NCBI GenBank assembly: GCA_028023455.1
Contig: JAQFVV010000152.1
Coordinates: 2,294,001 to 2,358,000 of the forward strand
Length of the DNA stretch: 64,000 nucleotides
Direction: 5' to 3'
From: Epiperipatus broadwayi
Lineage: Eukaryota; Onychophora; Udeonychophora; Euonychophora; Peripatidae
Below the pieces are notes generated by a model that saw only the letters and a program-made list of their open reading frames with translations, made no database searches and had not been told where the DNA came from. Positions 50,333 through 62,581 of this stretch are shown in pieces. A program made the position numbers and the translations under genes. How positions within the stretch are numbered: the stretch's first letter is position 1; each line of letters begins with the position of its first letter.

Positions 50333-51148
50333 TTAAAAACTGCTCTCTATTTTTCTTAATTTTAGTGCCTCATAATTTATATCATATTTATATTTGGTAT
50401 TTAATTTACTATAAGAGAAAGGCAAAATATTTTTTCAAAACTCTATCTAGCAGGAAAATCTGATAACATCATAAAATACAGAATATTTTTTCAAACTATA
50501 CAATTCAAATTCATTTCCACTCATTAAAACTATTTTTTTCTTTATATGATATGAGCGATCATTTTATTGTTATGTAATTTTACATAGTACACATTGTAAT
50601 ACAAATATAATAGTACTATAAAGTCTATAGAATATTTTTTCTTCTGATTCCTTAACCAATATAATTAAGTTATATATATATATTTAATATGTCATACAAA
50701 CATACACAGTAACCTATAAATTTATAAATTAATTTGATTCAAAATTGCATATGTTTGTCCATCTGCTTAATGAAGTAGTTTCTTTTGATGAAGTTTACCA
50801 TTATCATAGCTCCCTTAAAATTAATTATTGTTGCTGCTTTATTTATACTGTAATAATATTAGGCATGCATTTTTATTTCAATTAGTCCATTTCAATATTC
50901 CATTGATGCTATTTTCTTTTTTGTTTATTATATTTCTATAGTTGGCAATAAACCCCATCTCCTTAATATTTTCTTTTTGTCATCACACTCCATACTCATT
51001 AGACTGACTGACTGTCAGTAATCAAAGCAATGATCAAATTGTATTACATGGTCTCAAAAAATTTACTGGGTTCTATCAGAGAATTCTGCAGTTTTGTAAT
51101 GCAAATGATTTGGCTGCAGTCAATTTATTCATTTACTATATATATATA
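50333..51148. other. No recognisable gene
   Basis: AT-rich DNA between the tandem pair and the large inverted repeat. Confidence 0.4.
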
Positions 51149-51891
51149 TAATTATAATTGAAATAATATTTTTAACGGTTTATAAATAATTACAAACAAT
51201 TTTAAAATCTGCAGAAGTACTTTCGGTTACTTTCTAACCTGCCTCAACTGCCATTAAATTCAAAAACCAAAAGCGGAAGCAAACGTCATCAATTCAAATT
51301 CCACGAATCTCCTATTTTAATGTTAGAAGCTTGTCGATTTATTAAATGCGTTTTATTTCTGTTTATAAAAATTGCCTCTTTAATTTTTCTTTTACTATGT
51401 TTTCTCTCTTCATGAAGAATTTTCACATTTTCAAAATTAAATTTAAATTTATATTTACATGTTTTTTCGTGATCAAAGAAAACTGAAGAAGATATTAAAT
51501 CACCATTATTTTTATTTTTTACACGCTTATATAATAATTTATGTTGCTTCAATCTTTTATCAATACTGCACCTAGATTCACCTATATATGATAGCATACA
51601 ATCACAAAAAATTTGATATATGACATTACTTTTTTGCTTGAAAGGTATGACATCCTTAGAATTATTGACTAATTTATTAATATTGTTTGGAATGTAGAAT
51701 GAAACATTAAACACATTCTTATATAAATCCTTAAAAAATTTTACTTGTGGATTTGAAATAAATGGAATAGATATCCATTTTTTATTATTAATCTTCATTT
51801 CTTTTAAATCATCATAATTTTTTTTAAATTGACATAAATCATTGTTTATTTGTTCCATTTTATAACCGACATCAATCAATTCCTTGGCAAA
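51149..51891 (-). mobile_element. Penelope-like element, 3' half, left arm of a large inverted repeat (196-aa open frame)
   Basis: The minus-strand open frame at 51879-51289 carries a stretch after the RT (KWISIPFISNPQVKFFKDLY), a linker (YIPNNINKLVNNSKDVIPFK), and the GIY-YIG nuclease: NVIYQIFCDCMLSYIGESR-C. Y-Q-I stands for GIY and Y-I-G for YIG, followed by the conserved Arg. Then come SIDKRLKQHKLLYKR, VFFDHEKTCKYKFKF, ILHEERKHSKRKIKEAIFIN and NRQASNIKIGDSWN to the stop. GIY-YIG nucleases nick DNA and in Penelope-like elements assist integration. The whole 3' half is open, so this is the youngest-looking element in the window. The RT is absent, so it cannot transpose alone. About 140 bp of 3' UTR completes the arm. 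The true upstream reading continues F-A-K-E-L before the Met, so the start codon shown is not the original. Confidence 0.88.
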
Positions 51892-51917
51892 TATCTCAAT
51901 ATTTTTTAGTTTATCAC
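51892..51917. other. 26-bp spacer at the centre of the Penelope inverted repeat
   Basis: Unique AT-rich spacer (starts TATCTCAATA, ends TTATCAC) between the two arms, where both element copies are truncated at the same internal base. Confidence 0.8.
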
Positions 51918-52647
51918 TTTGCCAAGGAATTGATTGATGTCGGTTATAAAATGGAACAAATAAACAATGCTTTATGTCAATTTAAAAAAAATTATGATAA
52001 TTTAAAAGAAATGAAGATTAATAATAAAAAATGGATATCTATTCCATTTATTTCAAATCCACAAGTAAAATTTTTTAAGGATTTATATAAGAATGTGTTT
52101 AATGTTTCATTCTACATTCCAAACAATATTAATAAATTAGTCAATAATTCTAAGGATGTCATACCTTTCAAGCAAAAAAGTAATGTCATATATCAAATTT
52201 TTTGTGATTGTATGCTATCATATATAGGTGAATCTAGGTGCAGTATTGATAAAAGATTGAAGGAACATGAATTATTATATAAGCGTGTAAAAAATAAAAA
52301 TAATGGTGATTTAATATCTTCTTCAGTTTTCTTTGATCACGAAAAAACATGTAAATATAAATTTAAATTTAATTTTGAAAATTCTTCATGAAGAGAGAAA
52401 CCATAGTAGAAGAAAAATTAAAGAGGCAATTTTTATAAACAGGAATAAAATGCATTTAATAAATCGACAAGCTTCTAACATTAAAATATGAGATTCGTGG
52501 AATTTGAATTGATGACGTTTGCTTCTGCTTTTTGAATTTAATGGCAGTTGAGGCAGGTTAGAAAGTAACCGAAAGTACTTCTGCGGATTTTAAGATTGTT
52601 TGTAATTATTTATAAACCGTTAAAAATATTATTTCAATTATAATTAC
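51918..52647 (+). mobile_element. Penelope-like element, 3' half, right arm of the inverted repeat (frameshifted copy)
   Basis: The reverse complement of the left arm with a low percentage of differences. The frame starting at 51930 matches the left protein up to KFKFNFEN with a few substitutions (for example D-to-A and D-to-N near the start, QHK to EHE). An 8-bp deletion at about 52379, within a GAAAATGTGAAAAT short direct repeat, then shifts the frame and ends it as SS-stop. Downstream of the shift the C-terminal block is still readable (RKIKEAIFINRNKMHLINRQ) with one stop (IKI-stop-DSW). So this arm is dead while the left one stays open. It is truncated at the same internal point (F-A-K-E-L) as the left arm. 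Confidence 0.88.
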
Positions 52648-52689
52648 AATATTGTTTTTAATTAACGGATATTTTATTTATTTTACATA

Positions 52690-52736
52690 TATATATAAAA
52701 TCAAGTCATATACCACATGACTTATATAGCTTGCAT
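52690..52736 (-). repeat. Repeat family B fragment (palindrome-containing start), inverted
   Basis: ATAAAATCAAGTCATATACC then ACATGACTTATATAGCTTG is the reverse complement of the family B start as in 57755-57790. It lies about 45 bp outside the right arm of the Penelope inverted repeat. Confidence 0.6.
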
Positions 52737-52739
52737 TTA

Positions 52740-53010
52740 AAAATATGTAAAATAAAAGTAGGCTAGTAGCTCTAAACAAACAACCCATTTTCTGATTTCC
52801 TATTGTTTATCATAGAGCAGTGAATATAGTCCTGCTTTGATTCCAGCCTCTAAGACTCAAGGGAAAGGAGCAAGGCATAGTTCTAGATTTTTCAGCCCCT
52901 AAAATTCAATGAATCAGGCATAGTTTTATATTTTCCAACCTCTAAAACACAATGAAGTAGGATATACTTTTGTATTTTCCAACCCCTAAAACTCCAAGGG
53001 AGCAGGGCTT
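52740..53010. repeat. Minisatellite, ~44-49-bp period, about four units (52828-53008)
   Basis: Units share GGCATAGTTTTATATTTT, then CCAACCTCTAAAACACAATG. The CCAGCCTCTAA-type block starts at about 52843, 52892, 52935 and 52979. Composition is less AT-rich than the flanks. Confidence 0.8.
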
Positions 53011-53094
53011 TGCAAAAAATTTTGCATTATCTTTATCAAGGGTTATGATAGTCACAGAGTCTAAATTGAGGTAGTTCCCTGGGTGTTCATGGTG

Positions 53095-53220
53095 CATTGT
53101 GTCCTTATAGTTCAATGGCTGAATGGCTGAATTCTTTATCTATCTTAGAAATGCAGGTCATTATTCATTCTATTGGCTGTCAGGTGCCTCTCAGGTCTCT
53201 AAAAAAATTGATGAGTACCT
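53095..53220 (+). repeat. Possible tRNA-derived SINE fragment
   Basis: TCCTTATAGTTCAATGGCTG then AATTCTTTATCTATCTTAG resembles a tRNA 5' half with an A-box-like TAGTTCAATGG and anticodon arm, with an internal 9-bp duplication (AATGGCTGA). No clear B box follows, so it is not a functional tRNA. Confidence 0.35.
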
Positions 53221-56200
53221 AGTTTGAGGTATGAATTTTGTTTTCATTATATGTGTATATTATGTAATATATTGTTAAATATGTGTTTCATTTTTATTTT
53301 CCATTTTTCCCAAAAGAGGCAAATTGTGTAACAGTTATGTTACATGGCACCCAATAACATAGTGTGTGTGTATATATATATAGTTGAAAGGAAAAGTAGA
53401 AATAAACATTAACAAAAATGTTGTAGATATTTTCTACATCACCCTAGAATAATCATAGTAAAAGATTAAATAATTTTGAATTTAAATCAAATTTTATTAT
53501 AAATTATACATTTAAAAAGGTCAAATAAATATTTTTATTGAATTGTAATTTTAAAATTAAAATAACTGTAAACATTTCTATTATTTACTGTACTGGCCCA
53601 AACTTCTCTGTGGAATTATGCTCCTAATCTTGCACTGAGCATGAAGTGACAAAAATTGAACAGGGTAAGAAATGAATACCAATTTAGCCGATTGTATGTA
53701 CTCACAATCTATTGGTACTTACAGCTAAACTGATAAAGCGAGGGAATTGACAATACTCTGCCAATTAGAAGCCCTTTTGGTTAGTAATTTTTTCGAATGC
53801 CAGAAGGTTGATGACCTATGGCAAATACACATCCTTGAAAAGTCTATTTACTAATAGATTTTACATGCCACTCCTAGAAAATAATAAAAATGAATTTTTC
53901 CCCCTCCTAGAAGGATATGCAATACCAAAAGTACAGTGAAGCATGTGAATAAAATTTAACTACCCCTGGTAGAGGGATATCCCATGTGGCTAGCTCAGTA
54001 TGCTCTATATTTAGGGTCTTCAATGAGTAAGTTGAATAGTTATTATAGATACATGATTTATAAGGAAAGAGTATATTTTATCAAATAAAATAATAAAAAA
54101 ACAAACAAATTTGTCATCGTGATAAAATATTTATTGAAATCCCTATATCCACCACCGGTTTATACTTACAATGGTGTAATAAACAAAATAAATAGGAATT
54201 ATCATCACACACCCATACACATTTGATGCGTTAAGAATAGATGGACATAAATGCAAATTTACATGAATAAGAATAATAATAAACCCCTACAACTATCTTC
54301 AATGGTTACTAATGAATAGAAGTGGTCTGAGCTTTTTACCCTGCATAAATAAGTTATATTTTATGTGGTTTCAAAGATGTTTCTCAGATAAAAGATTTTT
54401 GGTTATACAGACATGAACTTCTACTCCAGCATTTAAACCTCATTTTATTTAAGTAAATATAAAAAACTATGTGTAAATATATTTGCAGTATAAAATATTT
54501 TGCTATATACCCAATAGTTGCTTTTGTATTTTGCAGCATATCCATAAGGTTGCATTGACTCAGATACCTTATGGCACTCACACACGAGGTGCAGTATCTA
54601 TTTGCCTTTTGTGATAGATGAATTCTTATACATGTATATATGTACAACACAATTATACACTCACCACTATTCTAAATATAAGGTTATTAGATGCCTTGCT
54701 TACAGGAAATTTACAATGAATAAACTCTTTGAAACTCATCATAAGGTGCCGCAGTGACAAAAATAATTTAAATATATATGGATAAATACATTTTTGATAC
54801 TCAACATGAGGTGTCATATTTACTGAATATTACAAGTGTATGTGCATGTATATACACATGTATATTTATGTATGACAATTTTCATGAGTAATGATAAGAA
54901 GAAAAACAAAACAAACAAAAAAAACTGATTGCAACCTTTGCTGAAAAATACTGGAATTTGGGATGGAAAAATGAATCAAAAGATTTATGTAAAAGCTATG
55001 TCATTATATCTGTAATAATTGTAAAATGTAATATATATGTGAGAGACAATTCTTTCTTTCCTCTCCCCCCCCCCTTCTTTCTTTAAATGTTTTAAAAAAA
55101 TACACTAATATATTTCTAACTATCAGAAATATCAGAGTTAATTAATTCACTATTAATAAAATATTTTTAAAATAAACTTATGTAGATATCTTCATCTTTT
55201 CCTGATTGGGCTTCAAGTCAACTGGCTGTGCAGTGAGGAGTTTATATCATTAAAACATAGGTAAGGCAGCTTTTGTCACCATCGAAGCCAGCTAAAACTG
55301 GCATGGTCACATCTTTGTGATTTGGGCAAAGCAAGGGCAGATGCACTGGTTGGTTATCTACCCCACAATAATTTTTCTGGAAGTTCTGATAGATTTCTTC
55401 ATATTTTCTTTCTGGTATAATGCAATAATTATTATTATTATTAAATTTTCATCCGCTATCTTGAATGGTTAATTGAATCCACAACAAAACAAGAGTTCTT
55501 AAAAGAACTGTTTAATGGATTTCTTCTTAGGAAATATTAGCAATAGTCTAGTCTGTAAATGAATCTCTAAGTGGCTAGATGATTGGAGAATTCCAGAGCC
55601 AAAGTAATGAATGACTTAAACAGAATGACTGGCAAAAAATGAATGAATCCCACAGCACTGATTAAAACTTATCAACACCACTCATAACAGAACCAATTCA
55701 AGTACCCCCCTGAGAGAAGTATGAATCAGCCAACCCTTTTAATTTAGCTTATCATTCAATCACAAACATCCCTTTCTATTTTTCTGATTAAATTCTATAT
55801 ATCAGGGTTTGATATAATGTTTAGTTCTCATCTTGAATTCTCAGACCACTTGATTACTTTAAAAGAATTTGTATTTTATATAAAAAACAACATTTTAATT
55901 ATAATTCATTATCAAACATTTTGCTTTTTTCATTAGATTTTTGCCAAGTTAATATTTTTTGATTATGAATAAAATTACAGTTTTTAGAAAAATAATCAAA
56001 AAATAAAAAAATATATACAAGTATGTTGGAACAATTACTTTAATTATTTCTTTTACAAACAACATGTGATCTATTTGATCAATAAAGTTTGCTTTTCTCC
56101 ATTTGGGTTTTTCAGAAAAAAGTAAGATACATAATCATAAAATGACATATAATGAAAATGTATGAAGAAAAAAATATAAAAAAAAGTTTATTATACATGT

Positions 56201-57754
56201 ATTTGTTTGTGTACAATATTTCTGTCAATTTAATGTTTACTTTAATTTTTATGTGTGGGTATTCTATGCTCAGACCCAACTTCCATTATTAACATAGCAC
56301 ATTTATATATTTGTTGTGCTTAATATACACAAATTTACATGAGTACCTGCTGTAATGTTATTTATAGCAGACTTTGTGCATGGACATTTGATAATGCTTG
56401 GAACATTATTTTTAAAAATCTTTGTAGGTCATACTTTGATAAAATTCCAAAGCATTAAAGTGAACTTAAATCAACTTTTTCCAATCAAAAGAGAAAAGAA
56501 AAAGTTTTTAATTAGAAACAGTTTTTAATCAATGTGTTTTTATCACTCCACTCTGGATATAAACAGTTGTTTTTTCCAGAAGAGTGGGCAGTAAATAGTT
56601 GGCTAATAATATTTTGTTTTAGTTGGTAGCTGTAGCAGTTAGTTGGCTAGCAGAATGGTCCGATCAAGTTAGAAAATGACAATGAAGATACAACATGTAA
56701 TGGGGCAAGCCCAGAAGTGGCAGCTACTAGTTCATGATGATGGAGAAAAATTGACCCTACTTCTTTGTGTATCATAACTACAAATGTGGTCTAGAAACCA
56801 GCTTGCTCACATGAAGTCTTAGTGGAACAAATTGAATGTCAGCAGTTACCTAAATTATACCTTTCCTGATGATGGCAATCCTGGGCTATATGCTAATTTA
56901 TCTGTATGCAGAGGAGCACAAATAAATGTATATGGTTAGTAGCATTACTTATAATAAGAATGAAATTTTTAATAATTTCTTTATTTAAAAAATGACATTT
57001 TGAAGTGATATAGAGAATGATATTATGTATTGCATCACCTCTTGATCACAATAAGTTATAGAGTTTATGTTTTCTGAGCTGGATTCATGTATAATGGTCT
57101 GATATATTAAAGGTGATGTATATTACTATATGGGCATTTAGTTGTCAAAGGTATTGGTTTGGCATTAAGAATATATTCTTTAAAGCCCATGAATTAATTT
57201 TATTTTGTTTAGCTTCTATTAGAAATGAAGTTTATAGTTGGTCAGTACAGTAATGGTATTAAATGGCCAGAGCATTGATGATGATCAGAATTTTTTAATA
57301 TCCCAGCATTGTTTTTATAGTTATATATTCAGATGGATTAACACTTAAGTTGGTGCATTCAAACTAATGTTTAAATAAATTGCCCCAGGCTGGCAGAGAC
57401 TAAATAGTTGGCCTGGCCTATAATAGACCCATTTAAAATCCAGTCAGGAAATTCTTTATTGATTTAATTTTATTGATGATTATCCAGTGAAGATGAATGA
57501 GTATTTCTTATACTTATTGATAATGCTGGTGAATTTATTTAACTATATTTATAGTTACTCTAGTGAGTTAACTGGGCTGATCTCTCATAGATATCATGAT
57601 CTCTCATGCTCAATAATACATAACATTACTTATATTTTTAGTGTTATTGTATATATTATATTAAATCATTTTAATTGAAATATTTTGTTCACTTGGTGGT
57701 GATGTTTATCCATCATCCCACCTTAACTCCATATATTCCATCCTATTATAAATG
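53221..57754. other. No recognisable gene; several unassigned mixed-composition patches
   Basis: Patches at 53590-53880, 55200-55400, 55500-55760 and 56560-56940 have balanced composition and retained CpG in places, which suggests interspersed repeats I cannot name. A poly-C run lies at about 55064-55074. Open frames at 54384-54650 (minus) and 57487-57678 have no recognised domain. Confidence 0.4.
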
Positions 57755-58062
57755 TAAGCTATATAAGTCATGTGATATATGTCTTAATTTTACTATTATT
57801 ATTTTGCTGTTTGGAAATTTGGCTAAGTTAAACTGCTAAACCTATTAATATATGGTGTATATGAATTAAGTTCAGGCCCATATGATTTTTTCAGTTTGAG
57901 AGCTGAATTTAAAAGCATGTAAATGTCTGAAAATTTCAGGTCTTCTTATTAAGAGTTAACTATTAGATAAATCCTTAGCTTATGTTGGTCTTGTGAATCT
58001 TCATTTATCATAAAAAAGCTTGTTTAGAGCTATTATCACACTTTTTATTTTATATATATTCT
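57755..58062. repeat. Repeat family B, third (partial, more diverged) copy
   Basis: Starts AAGCTATATAAGTCATGTG, then the second palindrome arm ATATGTCTTAATTTTACT, TATTAATATATGGTGTATATG, TTCAGGCCCATATGATTT, GTCTGAAAATTTCAG, TTAAGAGTTAACTATTAGA and an AAGCTTGTTTAGAGCTATTA block. The CTGAAGA/GAAA motif is deleted here. Confidence 0.65.
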
Positions 58063-59640
58063 TTATTATATATATATATTGTAATGCTAGCAAGATATAT
58101 TTTCTAAAACACATGCATATATATATATTAAATATTTTATAATTTAAAAATAAATAAACAAATTACTTAGAAAAATGAGAATAGTAAAAAAATGTATTTA
58201 AAAAGTAGATTTTAAAATATAATTGTGTAAAAATAAAACATTCAATCATTTTTTCTTTTAGAATAGAATAAAATTCTTTTTGAAAAGTGGGGTGGGAAAA
58301 AGGAATAAAAAGAAATGAGGATTTAAATCTCACTCTCTCTTCTTTTAATTAATTAAAAAGAAAATGGAATAAATGTTTTAAAAAGCTAAACAAATGTAAT
58401 ATGGTAAAATAAAATTAGTTTGTAAAAGAAACTTTTGTAAAATATCTCATCAGTAGAAATGCAATTAATTTTGAAAGATTCCTGGATGATAAGATATTAA
58501 ATAAATCTAATAAAAATTAGATAAAATAAAAATGTAAAAATTAATTAAAAATAGATTTCAGTTATGATACAAATTTAAAATCATGATAAGGAAATGAACA
58601 ATAGGAAAGTTAGATAAAAGTTGCAGCTTGGCTACTGTTTCATTCATTCATTCATTTAGATCCCAGAGAGAGAATCAGTCTTTGAAAAAATATTGTTCAG
58701 TGTTTCAAAGTTCAGTTTTCTAATTACAAGTTTTGAGTTCACCAGTTCATTGATCCATTCAGCAATGAGGGCATAGTTAATGTGACTTTCAGTGAGCCAG
58801 TCATTACTGTTGCACACAATATCAATGCAAAAGACAGAATTAGCAACATGTATTGCTAGAAAACCATAGAAGTGTTCAACTGGGCTTCATGACCCAAGTC
58901 TGCAGCTACATCAACTGTTCTCACCCGGAATCAATGCCTGAAATCAATGCCTAAACCATGAAATAGATGCTGCCACATATTCTCTCTCTAATGTTGATAC
59001 AATGAATTGAAGAAATACCATGAAGCCATTGATGAAGACCAAAAGGTCAACTGGTTGGAAAATAACACTAATGAAAACCTAGGTAAATATATTTTCAATA
59101 AACAAATGTTATTTATTTTTTAAGTGATCAGAACGTTAATGAAGGACAATCATCAAATTTAGCCTGATTATAATCATTTATAGATTTTTATATAAAGTTT
59201 TATTATATTATATTAAATATGTGTGTGCTTGAATAAATAATAATGTTTGCTTATTTGTTATTTGGTCTATGTACTCTCTTTTCACGGTGTCACCATTAAT
59301 TTAAGGATATAAATATTTGCATGGGTTAAGTAAATGTGCTGGATGCCTTGATAAAGAGAGCATGCCAGCTATATATAACATATTGTAATGGTCAGAATTG
59401 TCTATCTCGCTAACACAGTGCAGAATTCAAACCCCAAACACAAAACTGAACACTCTAGAAGGGGTTACCTTCTAGATGTACTAAGTTTGAATCTAAAGTC
59501 TAAATTCCACAGGGCTACCTATGTGATAATGCATCTGATGCTACTAATAATATATTGCTTTACCGGTGCCCGGTGGTCAGGGAGAAACAAAGAGACTCTA
59601 TACTAAGATAAGTTTGGGTTGCTAATTAACATCTATGGAT
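58063..59640. other. No recognisable gene
   Basis: AT-rich, with a CATTCATTCATTCATT run near 58641 and a balanced patch at 58740-59060 and 59390-59620. The 72-residue frame at 59388-59606 shows no domain. Confidence 0.4.
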
Positions 59641-61760
59641 GTACAAAAGAAATGTAAAAAATAGGTATATATAGACCAAGAAAGTGATAGGGGGCAATAA
59701 AATAAAAGATCAAAATTAGTTTTAACAAGATTTATTTATAGAAATATATATATATATAATGCCACTGTTCGCTTATACGAGACAGGGACACTTACTAAAT
59801 AACTATTAGCATTACATTTCATAAAATTACACAAAAGGTTGTTAAGAAAATATATTCTATCCCTCGGGCTAATAGTATTATGATAATGTGCTTAAAAGAG
59901 ATGGGAACATGTGTGAGGTGCTTTGAGTAACTTTGAAGTTTAATAAAATATTGAAATATTATGGTTTATAGAATATTTCTTGATTTCAAGAATAGCATGG
60001 ACAAAAGCATACTAAGTGATACAGTAAGGATGTGATCAAGGCATTATTTATAATTATAATTAAATTTATATTGGGAGGTCGGTATTGCTAATAAGGAATT
60101 TATTAAAAAATGGAAGGTGTGATATATTGAAATCACGGATGCTTTGTAAATATATAAGTAAAATAAGGGTAAATATTTGAAATGACTACAGAGAGCATCT
60201 CACCACTGACCTGTAGAAATGTGTTGTCATGGACAGTCGAAGTCTGGACTCATCCAAAACTTAGCAGCTGGGTGATTGCTGCGTCTACTTCCCAGGTGTG
60301 ACATTCGAATACACACTCTGCCTGGGAACTGCAGAAAGCAAAAGGTGAATGGACTTGGCTGTTCAAAACCCTTGGAAAAAAACAAAGTGGCCTCGACAAC
60401 CAATTCATTTACCATACAAAATGGGTTTACTTGGATTGAGAAAATGCCCAATCAAATCCCCAGAAATTTATTTAAAAGGGTCCACCCATTCTCAACGTCA
60501 ATTACAAACTTTGAAATTAAATTAGAATATTTTAAAATAGGAAAATGCATGCTTGCGGGTTTGAAAAAAAAGCATAGATTTATTTATGCAATCATGCATT
60601 TGGGACACATTTAATCATCGACCTTCTACATACTTTCATATTAGGTTAAAATCGATAAAAATGTAAATGTTAAACTATTTAATGGTGACATATATCAACG
60701 AAGATTAGAATAGCCCTTGAATGAGTGATTCATGAGATAATAAAATTGGGAACTATTTATAAATTTAAAATATGCCTTAATATCGGCGTCTTACTTTAAA
60801 AGGGAATAATTCACTCGGTCAAAGACTACTCTGGCACACTATCATAATAAAATAAAAGAAAAATTAATAAATAGAAAATATTAACCCAAGCAAAATTATT
60901 GATTATATTAAAACATTTTAAAAGAATACATGATAAAGTAAAGTAAAATAAAAGAAAACAATTTAATTAGCTATATCATGTTAGTTATAGGAATCACAAG
61001 AGCTCTTGGATTAATGTTGGGTTACCTCTGGAGAAGCATTTGCAGGTAGATTGATGGTCAGCAGGTTTTATATGGTTCAGCAGCAAAATCTGGGATTGTT
61101 CATATTTTGTCAGCAGCAGAAGTTCCAGGGTTCCTTATGTGACAGCTTTCGATGGTATAGAGCAGCGTCCAGCCATTCCTGAGGGGAAAATAGCCTTCTT
61201 GCCGGCTCTACTCTGTCATTTCAAAGTTAGCAAATTTAAACGGTTGGGTCATTCATAGGTGAGACTGTAGACACGGTAAATTGATTTGAAGATGAAAACT
61301 CGGCTTCCAACTTAAGTATGCAGGCATGTAGCTAGAAAATCTCAGGAAAATATATTTTAGAAATCTTGCTCAAAGAATAATGCTAGGAATCTTGCTACAA
61401 TAATTGCTAGCAATATTACTACGACAATATTAGAATAATCTTAGAATCACTAGAATATTTTAGAACAAAAGAAAACCCTCCTTTATATAGTGGAATTGAA
61501 CAATACAACTGCCCTGGAGTGTTACAAAAATATTCCAAACTTTGCTTACTTATCAGTGGTAATCAATCCTATCCGAATGTCTAAAGAAATTCAACAAAAT
61601 TTTAATTAATTTCTATTGTTAATTTCCTTGTCGACATTCGAATTACAAATTTGATTTAATTAAACAAACTTTTACTAATTGAAAGAAAACCTTAAGTGGA
61701 TATCTGCTGTATTTTTAGATAATAATTAAAACTATTGTTTCTACCAGCCCTCATTTATTT
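59641..61760 (-). other. CpG-containing unassigned region with a TATA-like promoter on the minus strand; possible LTR
   Basis: This region keeps many CpG sites and is the least decayed-looking unassigned block. On the minus strand CACTATATAAAGGAGGG (about 61494-61478) is a good TATA box, ~265 bp inside a possible LTR start TGAGGGCTGGTAG at 61753-61741. The open frames at 60276-60614 (plus) and 60451-60227 (minus) overlap each other and match nothing I know. AGTGATAGGGGGCAATAAAA at 59677-59700 resembles a polypurine tract on the plus strand. The element class and boundaries are unresolved. Confidence 0.35.
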
Positions 61761-62580
61761 TTACAGAAAATATATGGTGTGACTTTTATTAAATCTAAAA
61801 GAAAATTATTTTACTTTTTAAATTTCAATATTTGAATGTATGTACTAAACGAATCTGAATTTTATTTTAAATAAATAAAAATATTACGACTGTAATATAT
61901 TTTTGTAAACAGATTAAAACAAAATAATTTTAAATGACAATTTATAATCTTAACATAAGTTTTAAAAGACATATCACAGTGTGTGCACAATTACGACCTA
62001 TATAACCTACTTTTAAATAAATCTAAATTATGTGAACATACACATAATCCAAAATATTTTATTTATTAGGGCATGAGTTATACTTATATATAACATGAGC
62101 GTTGTGCTCTGATTTAAAATTGGACAAGATTTTTGGTATATAAGCGCAATGCAGACACACTACAATACATTGGGGTTCAAACTGAGGTATGAGGGTAGTA
62201 AAGAGGTGAGAGAAGGTGAAACAAAATCTGCAAAGCAGATCTTACTGTTTCACATTTCCTCAGTGATGGAACAAAAAAAATTGTAAAAAAAAAAGATCTT
62301 ACAACTGGTGTCCACCTATGAAGCCTGCATATAAAAAAATTTACAAGATAATCCATATAACATAAAGTATATAAATACAATGATGGAACAAAACTGAATT
62401 ATATACCCAGATCATAAAAAAAATCTATCATTTAGCAAACATTTTCTCTATTATCTCCCCTTTCAACAATCATTTATCTAACAATGTTAATAATTTAACA
62501 TTGGTTTGAAATCTGATCTCCTTTCTTATTTATCCTGTGAACATGTCCATTTCTTCTTTCTTTTTTTTATATTAAAACCT
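61761..62580. other. No recognisable gene
   Basis: AT-rich DNA. The 67-residue minus frame at 62177-62380 has no domain. ACTGGTGTCCACC near 62304 looks like a primer-binding-site start but is not supported by an adjacent LTR end. Confidence 0.35.
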
Positions 62581-62581
62581 A

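Noticed and set aside
56865-56900. CTGATGATGGC as a hammerhead core
   Set aside because: No GAAA partner or stem II follows.
60227-60614. Overlapping 112- and 74-residue frames on opposite strands
   Set aside because: Neither shows a recognisable domain and neither can be preferred over the other, so no CDS is called.
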